Shown: in pieces, positions 18,294-27,027 of the stretch
Position numbering within the stretch: position 1 is the stretch's first letter
Layout of the letters: every line of letters begins with the position of its first letter
Assembly (NCBI GenBank): GCA_964410105.1
Contig: CAYPFY010000020.1
Coordinates: 3,381-67,380 of the forward strand
DNA length: 64,000 nucleotides
Source: CAYPFY01 sp964410105
GTDB lineage: Bacteria > Bacteroidota > Ignavibacteria > UBA10030 > SZUA-254
Direction of reading: 5' to 3'
Program-made: the position numbers and the translations under genes
Notes under the pieces: generated by a model
Told to the model about the DNA's origin: nothing
What the model saw: the letters and a program-made list of their open reading frames with translations, nothing else
Databases searched by the model: none

Positions 18294-19004
18294 ATGATAC
18301 AAGCCATTGACTTAACGAAAAGATACGAGGACGGCCACCTGGCCCTTGATCATTTGAATCTCGACATAGGGCCGGGGCAGATCTATTGTCTCCTGGGGGC
18401 GAACGGGGCGGGAAAGACAACCACCATCAACCTCTTCTTCAACTTCATCGAGCCGTCGGGGGGAACGGCCAGGATCAACGGTATCGACTGCACGAAAAGC
18501 CCTCTTGAGGCGAAGAAGCATGCGGCCTACGTTTCAGAGAACGTCATGCTCTACGGCAACTTCACCGCCCGTCAGAACCTCGAATTCTTCACGCGGCTTT
18601 CGGGCCGGAAGGATCTCCGGAAGGAAGATTACCACATGGTCATGAGGCAGGTGGGGCTGCCGGAGCGTTCATTTGAGCAGAGGGTGAAGACATTTTCGAA
18701 GGGAATGAGGCAAAAACTCGGCATTGCGATCGCCATACTCAAAAAGGCCTCGGCGCTGATGCTTGACGAACCCACATCGGGCCTTGACCCGAAGGCGGCG
18801 GCCGAGTTCGTCGAGCTTCTTATGAGATTACGGACAGAGGGAAAGGCGATACTCATGTCCACGCATGATGTGTTCCGGGCGAAGGAAATTGCCGACCGGG
18901 TGGGGATCATGAAAGAGGGGGTGCTGATAATGGAGAAGAACAAGGCGGATCTCCAGTATGAGGATCTCGAAAAACTCTATCTGAGGTACATGGAAGTCAG
19001 TTGA
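18294..19004 (+). CDS. ABC transporter ATP-binding protein
   Basis: A 236-residue nucleotide-binding subunit. Walker A is GANGAGKTT (about residue 36), the signature is FSKGMRQKLGIA (a common variant of LSGGQ in ABC-2 exporters), Walker B with the catalytic Glu is ALMLDEPTSGLDP, and the switch His is in MSTHD. AAGGA lies before the ATG. As the only ATPase among three permease genes it probably energises all of them. The CcmA/GldA-like class fits export of a large or hydrophobic substrate. Confidence 0.95.
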   Translation: MIQAIDLTKRYEDGHLALDHLNLDIGPGQIYCLLGANGAGKTTTINLFFNFIEPSGGTARINGIDCTKSPLEAKKHAAYVSENVMLYGNFTARQNLEFFTRLSGRKDLRKEDYHMVMRQVGLPERSFEQRVKTFSKGMRQKLGIAIAILKKASALMLDEPTSGLDPKAAAEFVELLMRLRTEGKAILMSTHDVFRAKEIADRVGIMKEGVLIMEKNKADLQYEDLEKLYLRYMEVS

Positions 19005-19020
19005 ATCCGGCAGGCCCGTC

Positions 19021-20271
19021 ATGATTTGGCACATCTTCAGGAAAGAACTGGCTGAAAACATCATCAGCTACCGGTTCGTCATCCTCACCGGATTGCTTCT
19101 GGTACTCATGGTCGTGAGCCTCCTCGTCTCGTACGGCGACTACAGGATCCGGATGGAGGATTTCACTATCAACCGGCCCCAGCCGAACTCATCGAACGTC
19201 ATGATCCCGCCGACCCCCTACTCCATCTTTGCGAAGGGGGTGGACGCCCAGCTCACACGGCTCCATTATCTGAAGTTCAGCGGGATAGAAATCCAGCCGG
19301 TGGAGCAATCGGTCAACCGCTTGTTTTCCCTCTTCATCGTTCCCGACATGCTCTTCGTTGTGAGGGTGATGCTCTCCCTGATTGCGCTCCTCTTCGCCTT
19401 TGACGCCATCGTGGGGGAGAAAGAGGGAGGGACGCTGAGGCTCGCCCTTGCGAGCGGCGGCGGCAGAGCGGCCCTCTTTTTTGGAAAACTCCTGGGCAGG
19501 TTCGCTCTTGTCTTTGTCCCCTTCGCGATTCTTTTCGGAACGGAGTCGGCGATCGTCTCCCTGCTGCCTGATGTACAGGTTTCAGCGGGGTACTGGCCCC
19601 GGGTGATATTCCTGCTGGCAGCGTCCTCCCTTTATGTGTTCGTTTTTTCGGCCCTGGGTTTATTTCTGTCGGCGGTGGTCCACCGGAGTACGAGCGCGAT
19701 GGCCCTGGGCATAGCGGCGTGGATTCTCCTGATCTTCGTCGTCCCGCAGATGGGCATGACCGTTGCGAGCTCTGCCGCCGCGGTACCTCCGAGCGAGCGG
19801 GTAGAGATGCAGAACAGACTTGCCACGATACAGGCCATTTTTGAAAGAATACACCAGGACAGGGGGAATACGATGCCTGGCTGGAAACATCTCGTCGAGG
19901 AGATCCATGCCTCGAACAGCGGGATGTTGGAGGCGTATCGGCCGCGGCTCAATGAACAGATCGACCTGACCCGGAAACTGGTCCGCTCATCCCCTGCGGG
20001 GCTCCTCACATTCCTTATGACTGATGCATCGAACACCGGGGTCTACGAGGAGATGCGGTACAAGGATGCGATCACAATGTTCCTGGCGCGCAATTCCGAC
20101 ATCATCAGCAGCGTATCGAAGGGGGAGCTGGAGAATTTCACATACGAGAGGGCGTCCCTGGGGGAAGTGTTGGCGGACCCGATCCCTGCGGATTTTTCGC
20201 TCCTCGGAGCTTTTGGAGCAATCTTCGTCTCGTTGGCGATGGTAAGCATTCAACGATACGACCCGAGATAA
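19021..20271 (+). CDS. ABC-2 type permease 2
   Basis: A 416-residue membrane protein that starts with the same pattern as permease 1 (MIWHIFRKELAENIISYRFV). It has an N-terminal helix, a loop, a helix block (about 110-250) containing DAIVGEKEGGTLRLALASGG, a long extracytoplasmic region and a terminal helix. It begins 16 bases after the ATPase gene and ends 1 base before permease 3, so it is cotranscribed. It is shorter than the other two permeases, mainly in the extracytoplasmic region. Confidence 0.88.
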   Translation: MIWHIFRKELAENIISYRFVILTGLLLVLMVVSLLVSYGDYRIRMEDFTINRPQPNSSNVMIPPTPYSIFAKGVDAQLTRLHYLKFSGIEIQPVEQSVNRLFSLFIVPDMLFVVRVMLSLIALLFAFDAIVGEKEGGTLRLALASGGGRAALFFGKLLGRFALVFVPFAILFGTESAIVSLLPDVQVSAGYWPRVIFLLAASSLYVFVFSALGLFLSAVVHRSTSAMALGIAAWILLIFVVPQMGMTVASSAAAVPPSERVEMQNRLATIQAIFERIHQDRGNTMPGWKHLVEEIHASNSGMLEAYRPRLNEQIDLTRKLVRSSPAGLLTFLMTDASNTGVYEEMRYKDAITMFLARNSDIISSVSKGELENFTYERASLGEVLADPIPADFSLLGAFGAIFVSLAMVSIQRYDPR

Positions 20272-20272
20272 C

Positions 20273-21709
20273 ATGCTCGGGCTTGCCATAGAAAAGGAAA
20301 TCCGGGAAAACCTCCTCAACCAGAGATTTCTGGCCGCGTCGGCGCTGAGCATTCTCCTCATCGTCGTCATGGTGCTTACGCTTTCGGCCAGTTACCGGGC
20401 AGATGTCGCAGATTACCGCTCCCGGCAGGACAGTCAGGAAAATTTCATCAGGAATTTCGGACACCTGAATCGTGTCGGCTGGATGGCGAGGCCGTTGCGG
20501 GGCCCGGCTCCCTACTCGTTTCTTGTCCTGGGCATAGAGCGGGAGGCTGCCCAGGAGAATTTCCTCAGCTCGCCCATGCCGGTCCTCTTCTCCCGTCTGG
20601 ACCTTGTCACGATCGTCACCCTCGTCATGAGCCTGATGGCGATACTTTTTTCATACAACGCCCTGAGCGGGGAGCGGGAGTCGGGGCTCTTGAAACTCCT
20701 CCTCTCGTCAAATATGCCGCGTTCGACTCTGGTCCTGGGGAAATACATCGGGGGAACGATCAGCCTTCTGATTCCGTTCACGATCGGACTCCTGGCGGGC
20801 CTGCTCGTTCCCGCCATTAACTCAACGGTCCGGCTGGAGACGATGGACACCGGGATATTCCTCTTGCTCGCCGCAGGATCGTTTCTCTACATTTCCGCAT
20901 TCTACGCCCTGGGGCTCTGTTTTTCGGCGCGCTCAGAGTCATCCGGGGTATCGGTGCTGAAATCGCTCTTTGCCTGGGTGATCCTGGTTCTCATGATCCC
21001 GAATATCGGCCCTTTCCTGGCGGCAGAAATCTATCACATCCCTTCCAGGACGAAGATGGACATGGAAACGTGGACTGTGACAAGCGAGGAGCGCGACAAG
21101 ATCGTCGCCGAACGCGGGAGGGAAATGCTCCGGACGACATACGCCCGCATCGCACCCGATCTCGCGCGGGGCTCAGGCCCGGTGCGGGATTCCCTGCTGA
21201 AAGCGAAAATTGACAGCGACATGGCGTTTAAAGATGATTACGATCGTTACAAGAAAGACTGGATGGCGATGGTCAATGAGGTGAATGCCGGGCAGCAGCA
21301 GAAAGTCAAAGCGATCAAGGAAGAATTCGCGGCGCGTTCGAAGATTCAGGAAAGACTGGCGACGATGTTCGGCATGGTCTCTCCGCTTGCGAGCTACGTG
21401 TTTCTGGCGACGGAGCTCACCGATGCGGGGATCGGAGCCGACGATCACTGGCAGGCTGAACGTCAGAACTATTTTGCCACCATGGATCCTCTCCTCATGG
21501 GCATCTACAACCGCGAGCTAAAGAAAAACCCGCAGCTCTCGGTCGATGACCGGATTGACCTGGGCGACTTTCCCCGGTTCCGTCACCAGCCTTTGGGTCT
21601 CAGCGAGCGGGTTGAGGCGAGCCTCGCTCCCTTCGGAGTCCTCGTTTTGTTTAACATCCTCTTTCTCGGAGCAGCCTTTATCAGTTTCATGAAATACGAC
21701 ATCCGATGA
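20273..21709 (+). CDS. ABC-2 type permease 3
   Basis: A 478-residue membrane protein, start MLGLAIEKEIRENLLNQRFL, with the family segment NALSGERESGLLKLLLSSNMPRS after the second helix. The extracytoplasmic region (about 255-445) is rich in charged helices. Its TGA overlaps the ATG of the next gene (21706-21709), so the accessory protein is translated in step with it. Three different permeases with one ATPase is unusual, because most ABC-2 exporters have one or two. Confidence 0.88.
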   Translation: MLGLAIEKEIRENLLNQRFLAASALSILLIVVMVLTLSASYRADVADYRSRQDSQENFIRNFGHLNRVGWMARPLRGPAPYSFLVLGIEREAAQENFLSSPMPVLFSRLDLVTIVTLVMSLMAILFSYNALSGERESGLLKLLLSSNMPRSTLVLGKYIGGTISLLIPFTIGLLAGLLVPAINSTVRLETMDTGIFLLLAAGSFLYISAFYALGLCFSARSESSGVSVLKSLFAWVILVLMIPNIGPFLAAEIYHIPSRTKMDMETWTVTSEERDKIVAERGREMLRTTYARIAPDLARGSGPVRDSLLKAKIDSDMAFKDDYDRYKKDWMAMVNEVNAGQQQKVKAIKEEFAARSKIQERLATMFGMVSPLASYVFLATELTDAGIGADDHWQAERQNYFATMDPLLMGIYNRELKKNPQLSVDDRIDLGDFPRFRHQPLGLSERVEASLAPFGVLVLFNILFLGAAFISFMKYDIR

Positions 21710-23184
21710 TTTCTTCCAGAAACAAACGCTATCAATGGGGTGCGGCGGTTTTCCTCATCTTGAGCCAGACTGTCGCCGGGCAGATGCTGTACAATCCTAA
21801 CGACGAGAGGTTCAAGTCGTTATATCTCGAAAAGGTGCAAAGCGACTACAAGGTGCAGAAGCAGGAATATTCGCGTCAAAAACTCCTGCATGAAAAAAGC
21901 CTCATCTCAGAAAAAGAGTACAATGAATCCGAGTCCCGGTTCAAATCGGCGCAGATCACCTATCAGCAGGCGATCCTCTCGCTTGCGTTCGAGCAGCCTC
22001 ACATCACGATCGACAAGGGCATAAAATACCAGTCGAGGGAGGGGAAAAAGAAGGTCAGGTTGGTCCTGAGAAACACGACGGGGGGGCTGGTGGAGGGGAA
22101 GCATGTCGACCTCGAGGATTTCGAGGGAATACGGACCGACAGGATATCGAACGTCTACGTTTCCCTGCTGAACGACCAGAACGCCATCGTGAGCCGTCCC
22201 TACGAGGCGAAGATAGAGTCGATGCCGTACAATCTGGCCGTCGCGGTGGACTTCCTCCTGCTTCAGGATCTTGACAATGTCACGGTGAAATGCGTCTACG
22301 GCGACAAGACCGAGGAAAAGAAAATTTTCCTCCAGAAAGACGAAAGCGCCAACAAGGTCCTCCTGACCTCGGAACAATTCTCGCAGGAATGCGATCTGGG
22401 GGCGCGCGCCAATTACGATCTCACACTGGAGCTTTTTTCGGACATCGCGAACGTCTACAAGCTCGCGGTCTTCAACCTCCCCCGGCAGATCACGTACGAC
22501 TTCTTCGAGTCGCAGTCGAACGCAAGGCTGTCGCAGGTAAAATTTTCGCAGGACGTCAACACGCGGAAGCTTTCCCTGGCGATTTATCTTCCGGACAGGT
22601 ACGACAGCGGGTCCTTTCAGATCGACAGGCCGATAAGCTTCCTGGCTGCGGCGGTGCCGCAAAAACTCTCGGACGAGGTGGGAGCCGAGGCAAGCGTCGA
22701 CAATCTTTCGAAGATGAACATCAGTTTCGTCCGGTTGGAGCTCGTCCCCCGCGGCGTCGGGAAGATCCAGGTGCGCGCCACGAATTTTTATCAGGAATTG
22801 AAGCCGGGCGAGAAGATGCAGATGTCCCTGGGGATATACAATGACGGCACGCGGCGGCTGGACAACATCAAGGTCCGGGCTGAAGTCCCGATCAACTGGA
22901 CCGAGGCAATTTCGCCCGATCTGATCGGTTCCCTTCTGCCCGGGAAGGAAGAAAACGTATCCGTCACGGTCACGACTCCGCCGGACGTCGGAGTCGGCGA
23001 CTACGAAGCCACCATAAAGACAGAGTCTTTTGCGAGCAACAGGAAGGTGGACTCGGAGGACAAAAAAATCCGCATCCACATCGCCTCGAGCGCCAATATA
23101 CTGGGGACGGGCATACTCATCTTCCTCCTCATCGGGACGCTGCTCGGAGTCGTCATCTTCGCCGTGAGACTCAGCCGCCGGTAA
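21706..23184 (+). CDS. Membrane-anchored accessory protein with adaptor-like hairpin and NEW3-like domains
   Basis: The 492 residues begin with a signal peptide or N-terminal helix (about 10-26). Residues about 40-90 form a helical segment (LLHEKSLISEKEYNESESRF) whose pattern is that of one arm of the alpha-hairpin of HlyD-type membrane fusion proteins. Beta-rich domains follow. The last (about 355-455, ELKPGEKMQMSLGIYNDGTR) resembles NEW3/COG1361 domains. The final helix (about 463-485) ends in a basic tail, so the bulk faces the periplasm. Coupled to permease 3, it is best read as the periplasmic accessory of the exporter. Homology is by pattern only. Confidence 0.7.
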   Translation: MISSRNKRYQWGAAVFLILSQTVAGQMLYNPNDERFKSLYLEKVQSDYKVQKQEYSRQKLLHEKSLISEKEYNESESRFKSAQITYQQAILSLAFEQPHITIDKGIKYQSREGKKKVRLVLRNTTGGLVEGKHVDLEDFEGIRTDRISNVYVSLLNDQNAIVSRPYEAKIESMPYNLAVAVDFLLLQDLDNVTVKCVYGDKTEEKKIFLQKDESANKVLLTSEQFSQECDLGARANYDLTLELFSDIANVYKLAVFNLPRQITYDFFESQSNARLSQVKFSQDVNTRKLSLAIYLPDRYDSGSFQIDRPISFLAAAVPQKLSDEVGAEASVDNLSKMNISFVRLELVPRGVGKIQVRATNFYQELKPGEKMQMSLGIYNDGTRRLDNIKVRAEVPINWTEAISPDLIGSLLPGKEENVSVTVTTPPDVGVGDYEATIKTESFASNRKVDSEDKKIRIHIASSANILGTGILIFLLIGTLLGVVIFAVRLSRR

Positions 23185-23203
23185 ATCCCCACCGGGGTGA
23201 GGG

Positions 23204-24217
23204 TCAGCGGAATTTCTGCGGCCTGAAGAGAAAGAAAGTCCTGAAGACCCTGAAGACGAGGTAGGCGATAAATCCCAGGGCGGAGAAATAAATATAGAGC
23301 TCGCGGTTACTTGAGCCGATTGAAAAAATCTTCAGCATCGTGAAGAGCGCGACGCCGAAGATATAGATCGGCCCCATATTGAAGTAGGCCCCTTCGTCCA
23401 TCTGCCTCAGTTTTCTGATTTCCCTGCCGTCGACGAATTTCTGGCGCGACCCGTGCCAGAGCATGTTCTTCATATGAAAGGGGTTGCCTGCCGAGGATTT
23501 AAGGATTTCGGAGGCATAGAGTTCTGGATCAATCACCCGGATCGGATATTTCTGGAAAAAGTAGTTAATCAGCCCCGATGCTTCATCCCGGGGCAGGGGG
23601 CCGAGCTCAATTTTCACAAAAGATGCCCAGATACGCGTGAAGCAGGAATTTTCTTTGATCCTCACCGTCGCGCTAGCGACGACCGCGATATTCAGCAGCG
23701 TTTCGATGAAAGTCTGGTGGCTTGGGGAAATATGATCGAGCGTATCGAGAAAGACGAGATAGGGCCTGTCGGAGCGGGCGAGGGCCTCGAAGACAGTCGC
23801 CTGGACCTTCGCACTGGGGAATGACCGGAGGCGTTTCCGCATCGTCGCCCAATCCTGTCTTTCCTCGTCGCTTTCCACGGGAAGATCGCCATTGAGAAAG
23901 AGTTTTTGACAGACCTCCCTGAGAAAATCGCCGAGGGGATGGCAGCGCTCGATCGTCATGATCTTGAACTCGCCCGGTTTAAGTTTTAATGGGAGATTCC
24001 CGTAAACTTTCGGGATGAAACGGGGGGAAAAGTCGATCCGCTTGGACCTTCCCGATAATACCCATCTCGCCTCAAGCAAAAGACGCGACTTTCCCACCCC
24101 CTTATCGCCTGTGACAAGCGAATGGCGGCCCAGCCTGAGATGTTTTACCAGCTCATAAAGCTCTTCCGACCTCCCGAAAAAAGCCAGATCCTGGCGTAGA
24201 TCTCCTTCAGAGCCCAT
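23204..24217 (-). CDS. Membrane-anchored AAA/STAND-like ATPase
   Basis: A 337-residue protein with Walker A TGDKGVGKS (about residue 37) and Walker B YLVFLDTLDH (about 155), in the style of AAA_16/STAND ATPases. Two hydrophobic helices lie near the C-terminus (about 280-320), so the ATPase domain should sit on the cytoplasmic face of the inner membrane. It is the last gene of the minus-strand operon, 4 bases after the RadA-like gene, and ends 19 bases from the convergent ABC operon. No DNA-binding motif is visible. The function within the operon is unknown. Confidence 0.75.
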   Translation of the reverse strand: MGSEGDLRQDLAFFGRSEELYELVKHLRLGRHSLVTGDKGVGKSRLLLEARWVLSGRSKRIDFSPRFIPKVYGNLPLKLKPGEFKIMTIERCHPLGDFLREVCQKLFLNGDLPVESDEERQDWATMRKRLRSFPSAKVQATVFEALARSDRPYLVFLDTLDHISPSHQTFIETLLNIAVVASATVRIKENSCFTRIWASFVKIELGPLPRDEASGLINYFFQKYPIRVIDPELYASEILKSSAGNPFHMKNMLWHGSRQKFVDGREIRKLRQMDEGAYFNMGPIYIFGVALFTMLKIFSIGSSNRELYIYFSALGFIAYLVFRVFRTFFLFRPQKFR

Positions 24218-24221
24218 GGGG

Positions 24222-25028
24222 TCAGTTCACGCCTCGGGAGAAGACGAGACCTGAATCGTCCATACGGAGAAAGCAGACCGGCGTGGTGGAGCCGAAGCGG
24301 TTCTTGGATGCAGAGAGGGTCCTCGCGCCCGGTTTATTTTCTTCGAGGAACAGGACGACATCGACGGCATGTTCAAGAAGTTTGGGACCTGCCGCCCTCA
24401 TCTGTTTGGTGACCTGTCCGATCATAATCAGGATAAGATCGTTCTCCTGGGCCATGCGCCGGAGAAGATAGCTGCACTTTCTCATCTGCGTCACGCTTCC
24501 GGGCAGGGAATCCGACAGATCGGAATAGACGGTCTGGATGGAATCGATGACGAGAATGCGTGCACGGACCTGCCGGATATGGCCCGGCAGTTTCGTGACA
24601 TTCGTTTCAGAGAGAAGGAACAGGATGGGTGAGTTTATATTGAGCCTGTCTGCGCGAAATTTCAATTGTGAGGCAGACTCCTCGCCGCAAACATACAGCG
24701 AGCGAAGATTCATCTGGCCCAAAACCTGCAGGATCAGCGTTGATTTCCCGGTGCCGGGCGCCCCGATAAGGAGGAGGGAGCTCCCGGGGACGAACCCCCC
24801 ACCGAGAAGCATATTGAATTGGGCGACATGGGTCGTGATCCTTGGGTTTAGTTGGGGCCTTATGTCCAGAAGCGGAACCGCTCCGGACGATTCCCCGGCG
24901 GATGCGGGTTTTGCGGAATTCCATGCGCCGCATTCCGGGCACTTAAGATGAAACTCGCTGAATCGACCTTTGCACTCGGGGCAGAGATAGGGCACGCTCA
25001 GCGAAGGGGGAGAATGGTGAGAACCCAC
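24222..25028 (-). CDS. Short RadA/Sms-like ATPase without Lon-like domain
   Basis: The N-terminal zinc finger has paired CPEC motifs (CPECKGRF ... CPECGAW). The RecA-like core has Walker A GAPGTGKST (about residue 88), Walker B RILVIDSIQTVYSD and the diagnostic KNRFGS motif. RadA is a branch-migration helicase/ATPase for recombination intermediates. This protein has 268 residues, whereas canonical RadA has about 450, and it ends right after the RecA-like core, so the C-terminal Lon-protease-like domain is missing. The gene start overlaps the preceding gene by 31 bases. It is probably a specialised paralog serving this operon and not the housekeeping RadA. Confidence 0.85.
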   Translation of the reverse strand: MGSHHSPPSLSVPYLCPECKGRFSEFHLKCPECGAWNSAKPASAGESSGAVPLLDIRPQLNPRITTHVAQFNMLLGGGFVPGSSLLLIGAPGTGKSTLILQVLGQMNLRSLYVCGEESASQLKFRADRLNINSPILFLLSETNVTKLPGHIRQVRARILVIDSIQTVYSDLSDSLPGSVTQMRKCSYLLRRMAQENDLILIMIGQVTKQMRAAGPKLLEHAVDVVLFLEENKPGARTLSASKNRFGSTTPVCFLRMDDSGLVFSRGVN

Positions 25029-26617
25029 TCAGTTTTCCGTCCATGGTTGAGGCGGCGGACGCCGGAGATTACTCCGGCGAACGGAGAGCGCATGTCGGAT
25101 TCACGATTACGCGCCTTCTGTTTCAGGCGAAGCCGTTCGTTGGCAAGCTCGAGCCTCTTCACCTGAAGGGCCCCGGCCGTGCGGGACGTTGATCTCAGGG
25201 ACCTGAGATGGTTCAGAATTGATATGCTCTTCTTCCATTTAAGGTCTGATTCGGCAAAGATTTTCTCCGAACAGAATCCTTCATCCGCGAGGATCCGGTA
25301 GTGTGCGGATGTGAGCGAGTCGAGGGAGGCTGCCTTTTCGGCGTTGTCAATCCTCGCATCCTCATCGGCGGGCACGGAAGACAGAGCGGCGATTCTTGAA
25401 AGGTTGATGGAAATCTCCTGCCCGGTAGTCATGAGCGAGAGCTTCCGGGCGATGATCTCGTGGGGGCGGACCGTATCACCAAAAAACTTCAGAAATTCCA
25501 CCGAATCCCCGGCGTCTGTCGAGAAAGAAAATGCGGACTGTTGTCGGAGGACTGAATCGGGCGGGGAGGCGGCGGAGTCGGCGAACACCGATTTCACCGT
25601 CAGCACCCCCTTCGTGATGAAAACATTCTCAAGATTGAGACGCCGGATATCGGCGGTTGTGGCATAGAGAAACTTCAGAGACGACCCGAATCCTGAGATC
25701 GGGCTGAAGAGGCGGACGTTTTCGGGCACCGAGATCTTGTCGGCGGTAGAAAGATCCCCGAAGAAATAGCTTTTTCCCCGGAAATCCGCGAGCTCTCCGA
25801 GAAACCGCTGGCTCATATCGATGGAACGGACGGCAGAGCGGGCGGGCGTGGAGGGGGAACAGACCACATAGTCGGCAACATAATCGGCCTCGAAATTTTT
25901 TCCCAGCGTATGGAGCTGGTTGTCATCCCCCCTGAAGAGGAGGGTATGGGCATTGAGGGCCCCGTCGATCACCAGGCGTCCGCGGAGCGGCTCTTTCGTG
26001 AGCGCGTTATAAGCCGAGACGTCGGCGGTGACCATCCGGGTCCTGGAAAAATCGTTAAAATCCCTGACGGCGGCTTCGACGGAGTGCTGGGTAACCCGGA
26101 CGAAGCGTTCGTAGCCTCCGCGGGCGATTAAAAAAGCGGGGATGGAGCCGGCAAGAAACACGCATCCAAGGAAAAAATCGAGCCTGCCACCGGTCCTCAG
26201 CCGGAACGCGTGGGGGTAATTAACATCGAACGGAAAAACGCACTTGGCTCCGGAGAAGGGGTAAAAAAGTTTCACCCCGGTCACCGTCATGGTATCAAGG
26301 AGGGGGTGAGAGGCGTAACCGGCGACGAGGCAGACGTAGATTTCGCGGGAGAAGTAAGAAAGGGGCAGGGTAACGATTGCGAGGAGGGAGACGCCGAGGA
26401 TTGAATGAGTGAGAGTTCGGTGTCCGACCTTTCTTTCCAGACCAGAGGCCAGCCTGGGAAACAGATTGCCGATAGTGCTCGGGGCGGTATCCACATCGGG
26501 CAGAATCGAGGCGATAGCGATGACGGAGGCATTCACCGCGCTCAGGGAGATCCCGGTTGTGGTCAGAAGCAGCAGGTAAAGGAACTCTGCAAACGTGATA
26601 TGAGTGGGCGCAGTCAT
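24998..26617 (-). CDS. YdjM/DUF457-like membrane protein fused to an HlyD-like adaptor region
   Basis: The 539 residues begin with a YdjM-type membrane domain: PTHITFAE at the start, LPDVD near 40, GHRTLTHS near 65 and HPLLDTMTVTGVKLF near 100 are the putative metal-binding motifs, with helices between and one more near 145-165. The rest looks extracytoplasmic. At about 385-539 it reads like a membrane fusion protein: FFGDTVRPHEIIA, then a charged coiled coil (about 430-505), then MRSPFAGVISGVRRL, the two half-lipoyl-like ends. Such a fusion is not familiar to me. The gene is coupled by ATGA overlap to the DUF4373-like gene and overlaps the RadA-like gene. Confidence 0.7.
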   Translation of the reverse strand: MTAPTHITFAEFLYLLLLTTTGISLSAVNASVIAIASILPDVDTAPSTIGNLFPRLASGLERKVGHRTLTHSILGVSLLAIVTLPLSYFSREIYVCLVAGYASHPLLDTMTVTGVKLFYPFSGAKCVFPFDVNYPHAFRLRTGGRLDFFLGCVFLAGSIPAFLIARGGYERFVRVTQHSVEAAVRDFNDFSRTRMVTADVSAYNALTKEPLRGRLVIDGALNAHTLLFRGDDNQLHTLGKNFEADYVADYVVCSPSTPARSAVRSIDMSQRFLGELADFRGKSYFFGDLSTADKISVPENVRLFSPISGFGSSLKFLYATTADIRRLNLENVFITKGVLTVKSVFADSAASPPDSVLRQQSAFSFSTDAGDSVEFLKFFGDTVRPHEIIARKLSLMTTGQEISINLSRIAALSSVPADEDARIDNAEKAASLDSLTSAHYRILADEGFCSEKIFAESDLKWKKSISILNHLRSLRSTSRTAGALQVKRLELANERLRLKQKARNRESDMRSPFAGVISGVRRLNHGRKTEWVLTILPLR

Positions 26618-27027
26618 GGGGTGCTATTCCTGGCGAGAAGCCAGCGCAGATAACGTTCCGCCCGCCGTTCGAAGGCGGGGCTGTAGAGAATGCCGAGGCT
26701 CAGCCATCTTTCCGGATCGAAAAGTCCGAGGCGCGCCGAGAGGTCGATGACGGAGAGAAGTTTTCGCGGACTTGTGAAGAGATTCCTGGCCAGAATATTC
26801 ACAGGCAGCATCGGAACGTCCCTGATATCCGGAGGATCCGGGTTTTTGAGAGAAAACTCCGAAAAAGTGAGCGTTCCGAGAATTTTTAATTGAAACGAAT
26901 TGGAATGTTTTCCGATTTCCTCAAGAAGGCTCCAGTAGATCCCGAGCCCCTCGGCGCCCGAGAGGGAGCCGAGGATCTGGAGTCTCGGATCGTGGCGGGC
27001 GGCGCACTCGTGGCGGAACCAGATCAT
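26614..27027 (-). CDS. DUF4373-like (Lin1244/Lin1753 N-terminal) protein
   Basis: A 137-residue protein whose first 45 residues (WFRHECAARHDPRLQILGS, then GAEGLGIYWSLLEEIGKH) match the pattern of DUF4373, a winged-helix-like N-terminal domain usually found in phage or mobile-element replication proteins. The remainder is short and has no recognisable domain. Both ends overlap neighbours by four bases (ATGA), so the product is made in step with the unknown 367-residue protein and the YdjM-like protein. A DNA-binding role is inferred from the family only. Confidence 0.65.
   Translation of the reverse strand: MIWFRHECAARHDPRLQILGSLSGAEGLGIYWSLLEEIGKHSNSFQLKILGTLTFSEFSLKNPDPPDIRDVPMLPVNILARNLFTSPRKLLSVIDLSARLGLFDPERWLSLGILYSPAFERRAERYLRWLLARNSTP

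Noticed and set aside
21907..23079. 390-residue open frame antisense to the exporter accessory gene
   Set aside because: Composition is typical of a GC-rich shadow frame (rich in Arg, Val, Asp, His), with no domain, and the opposite strand encodes a coherent protein.
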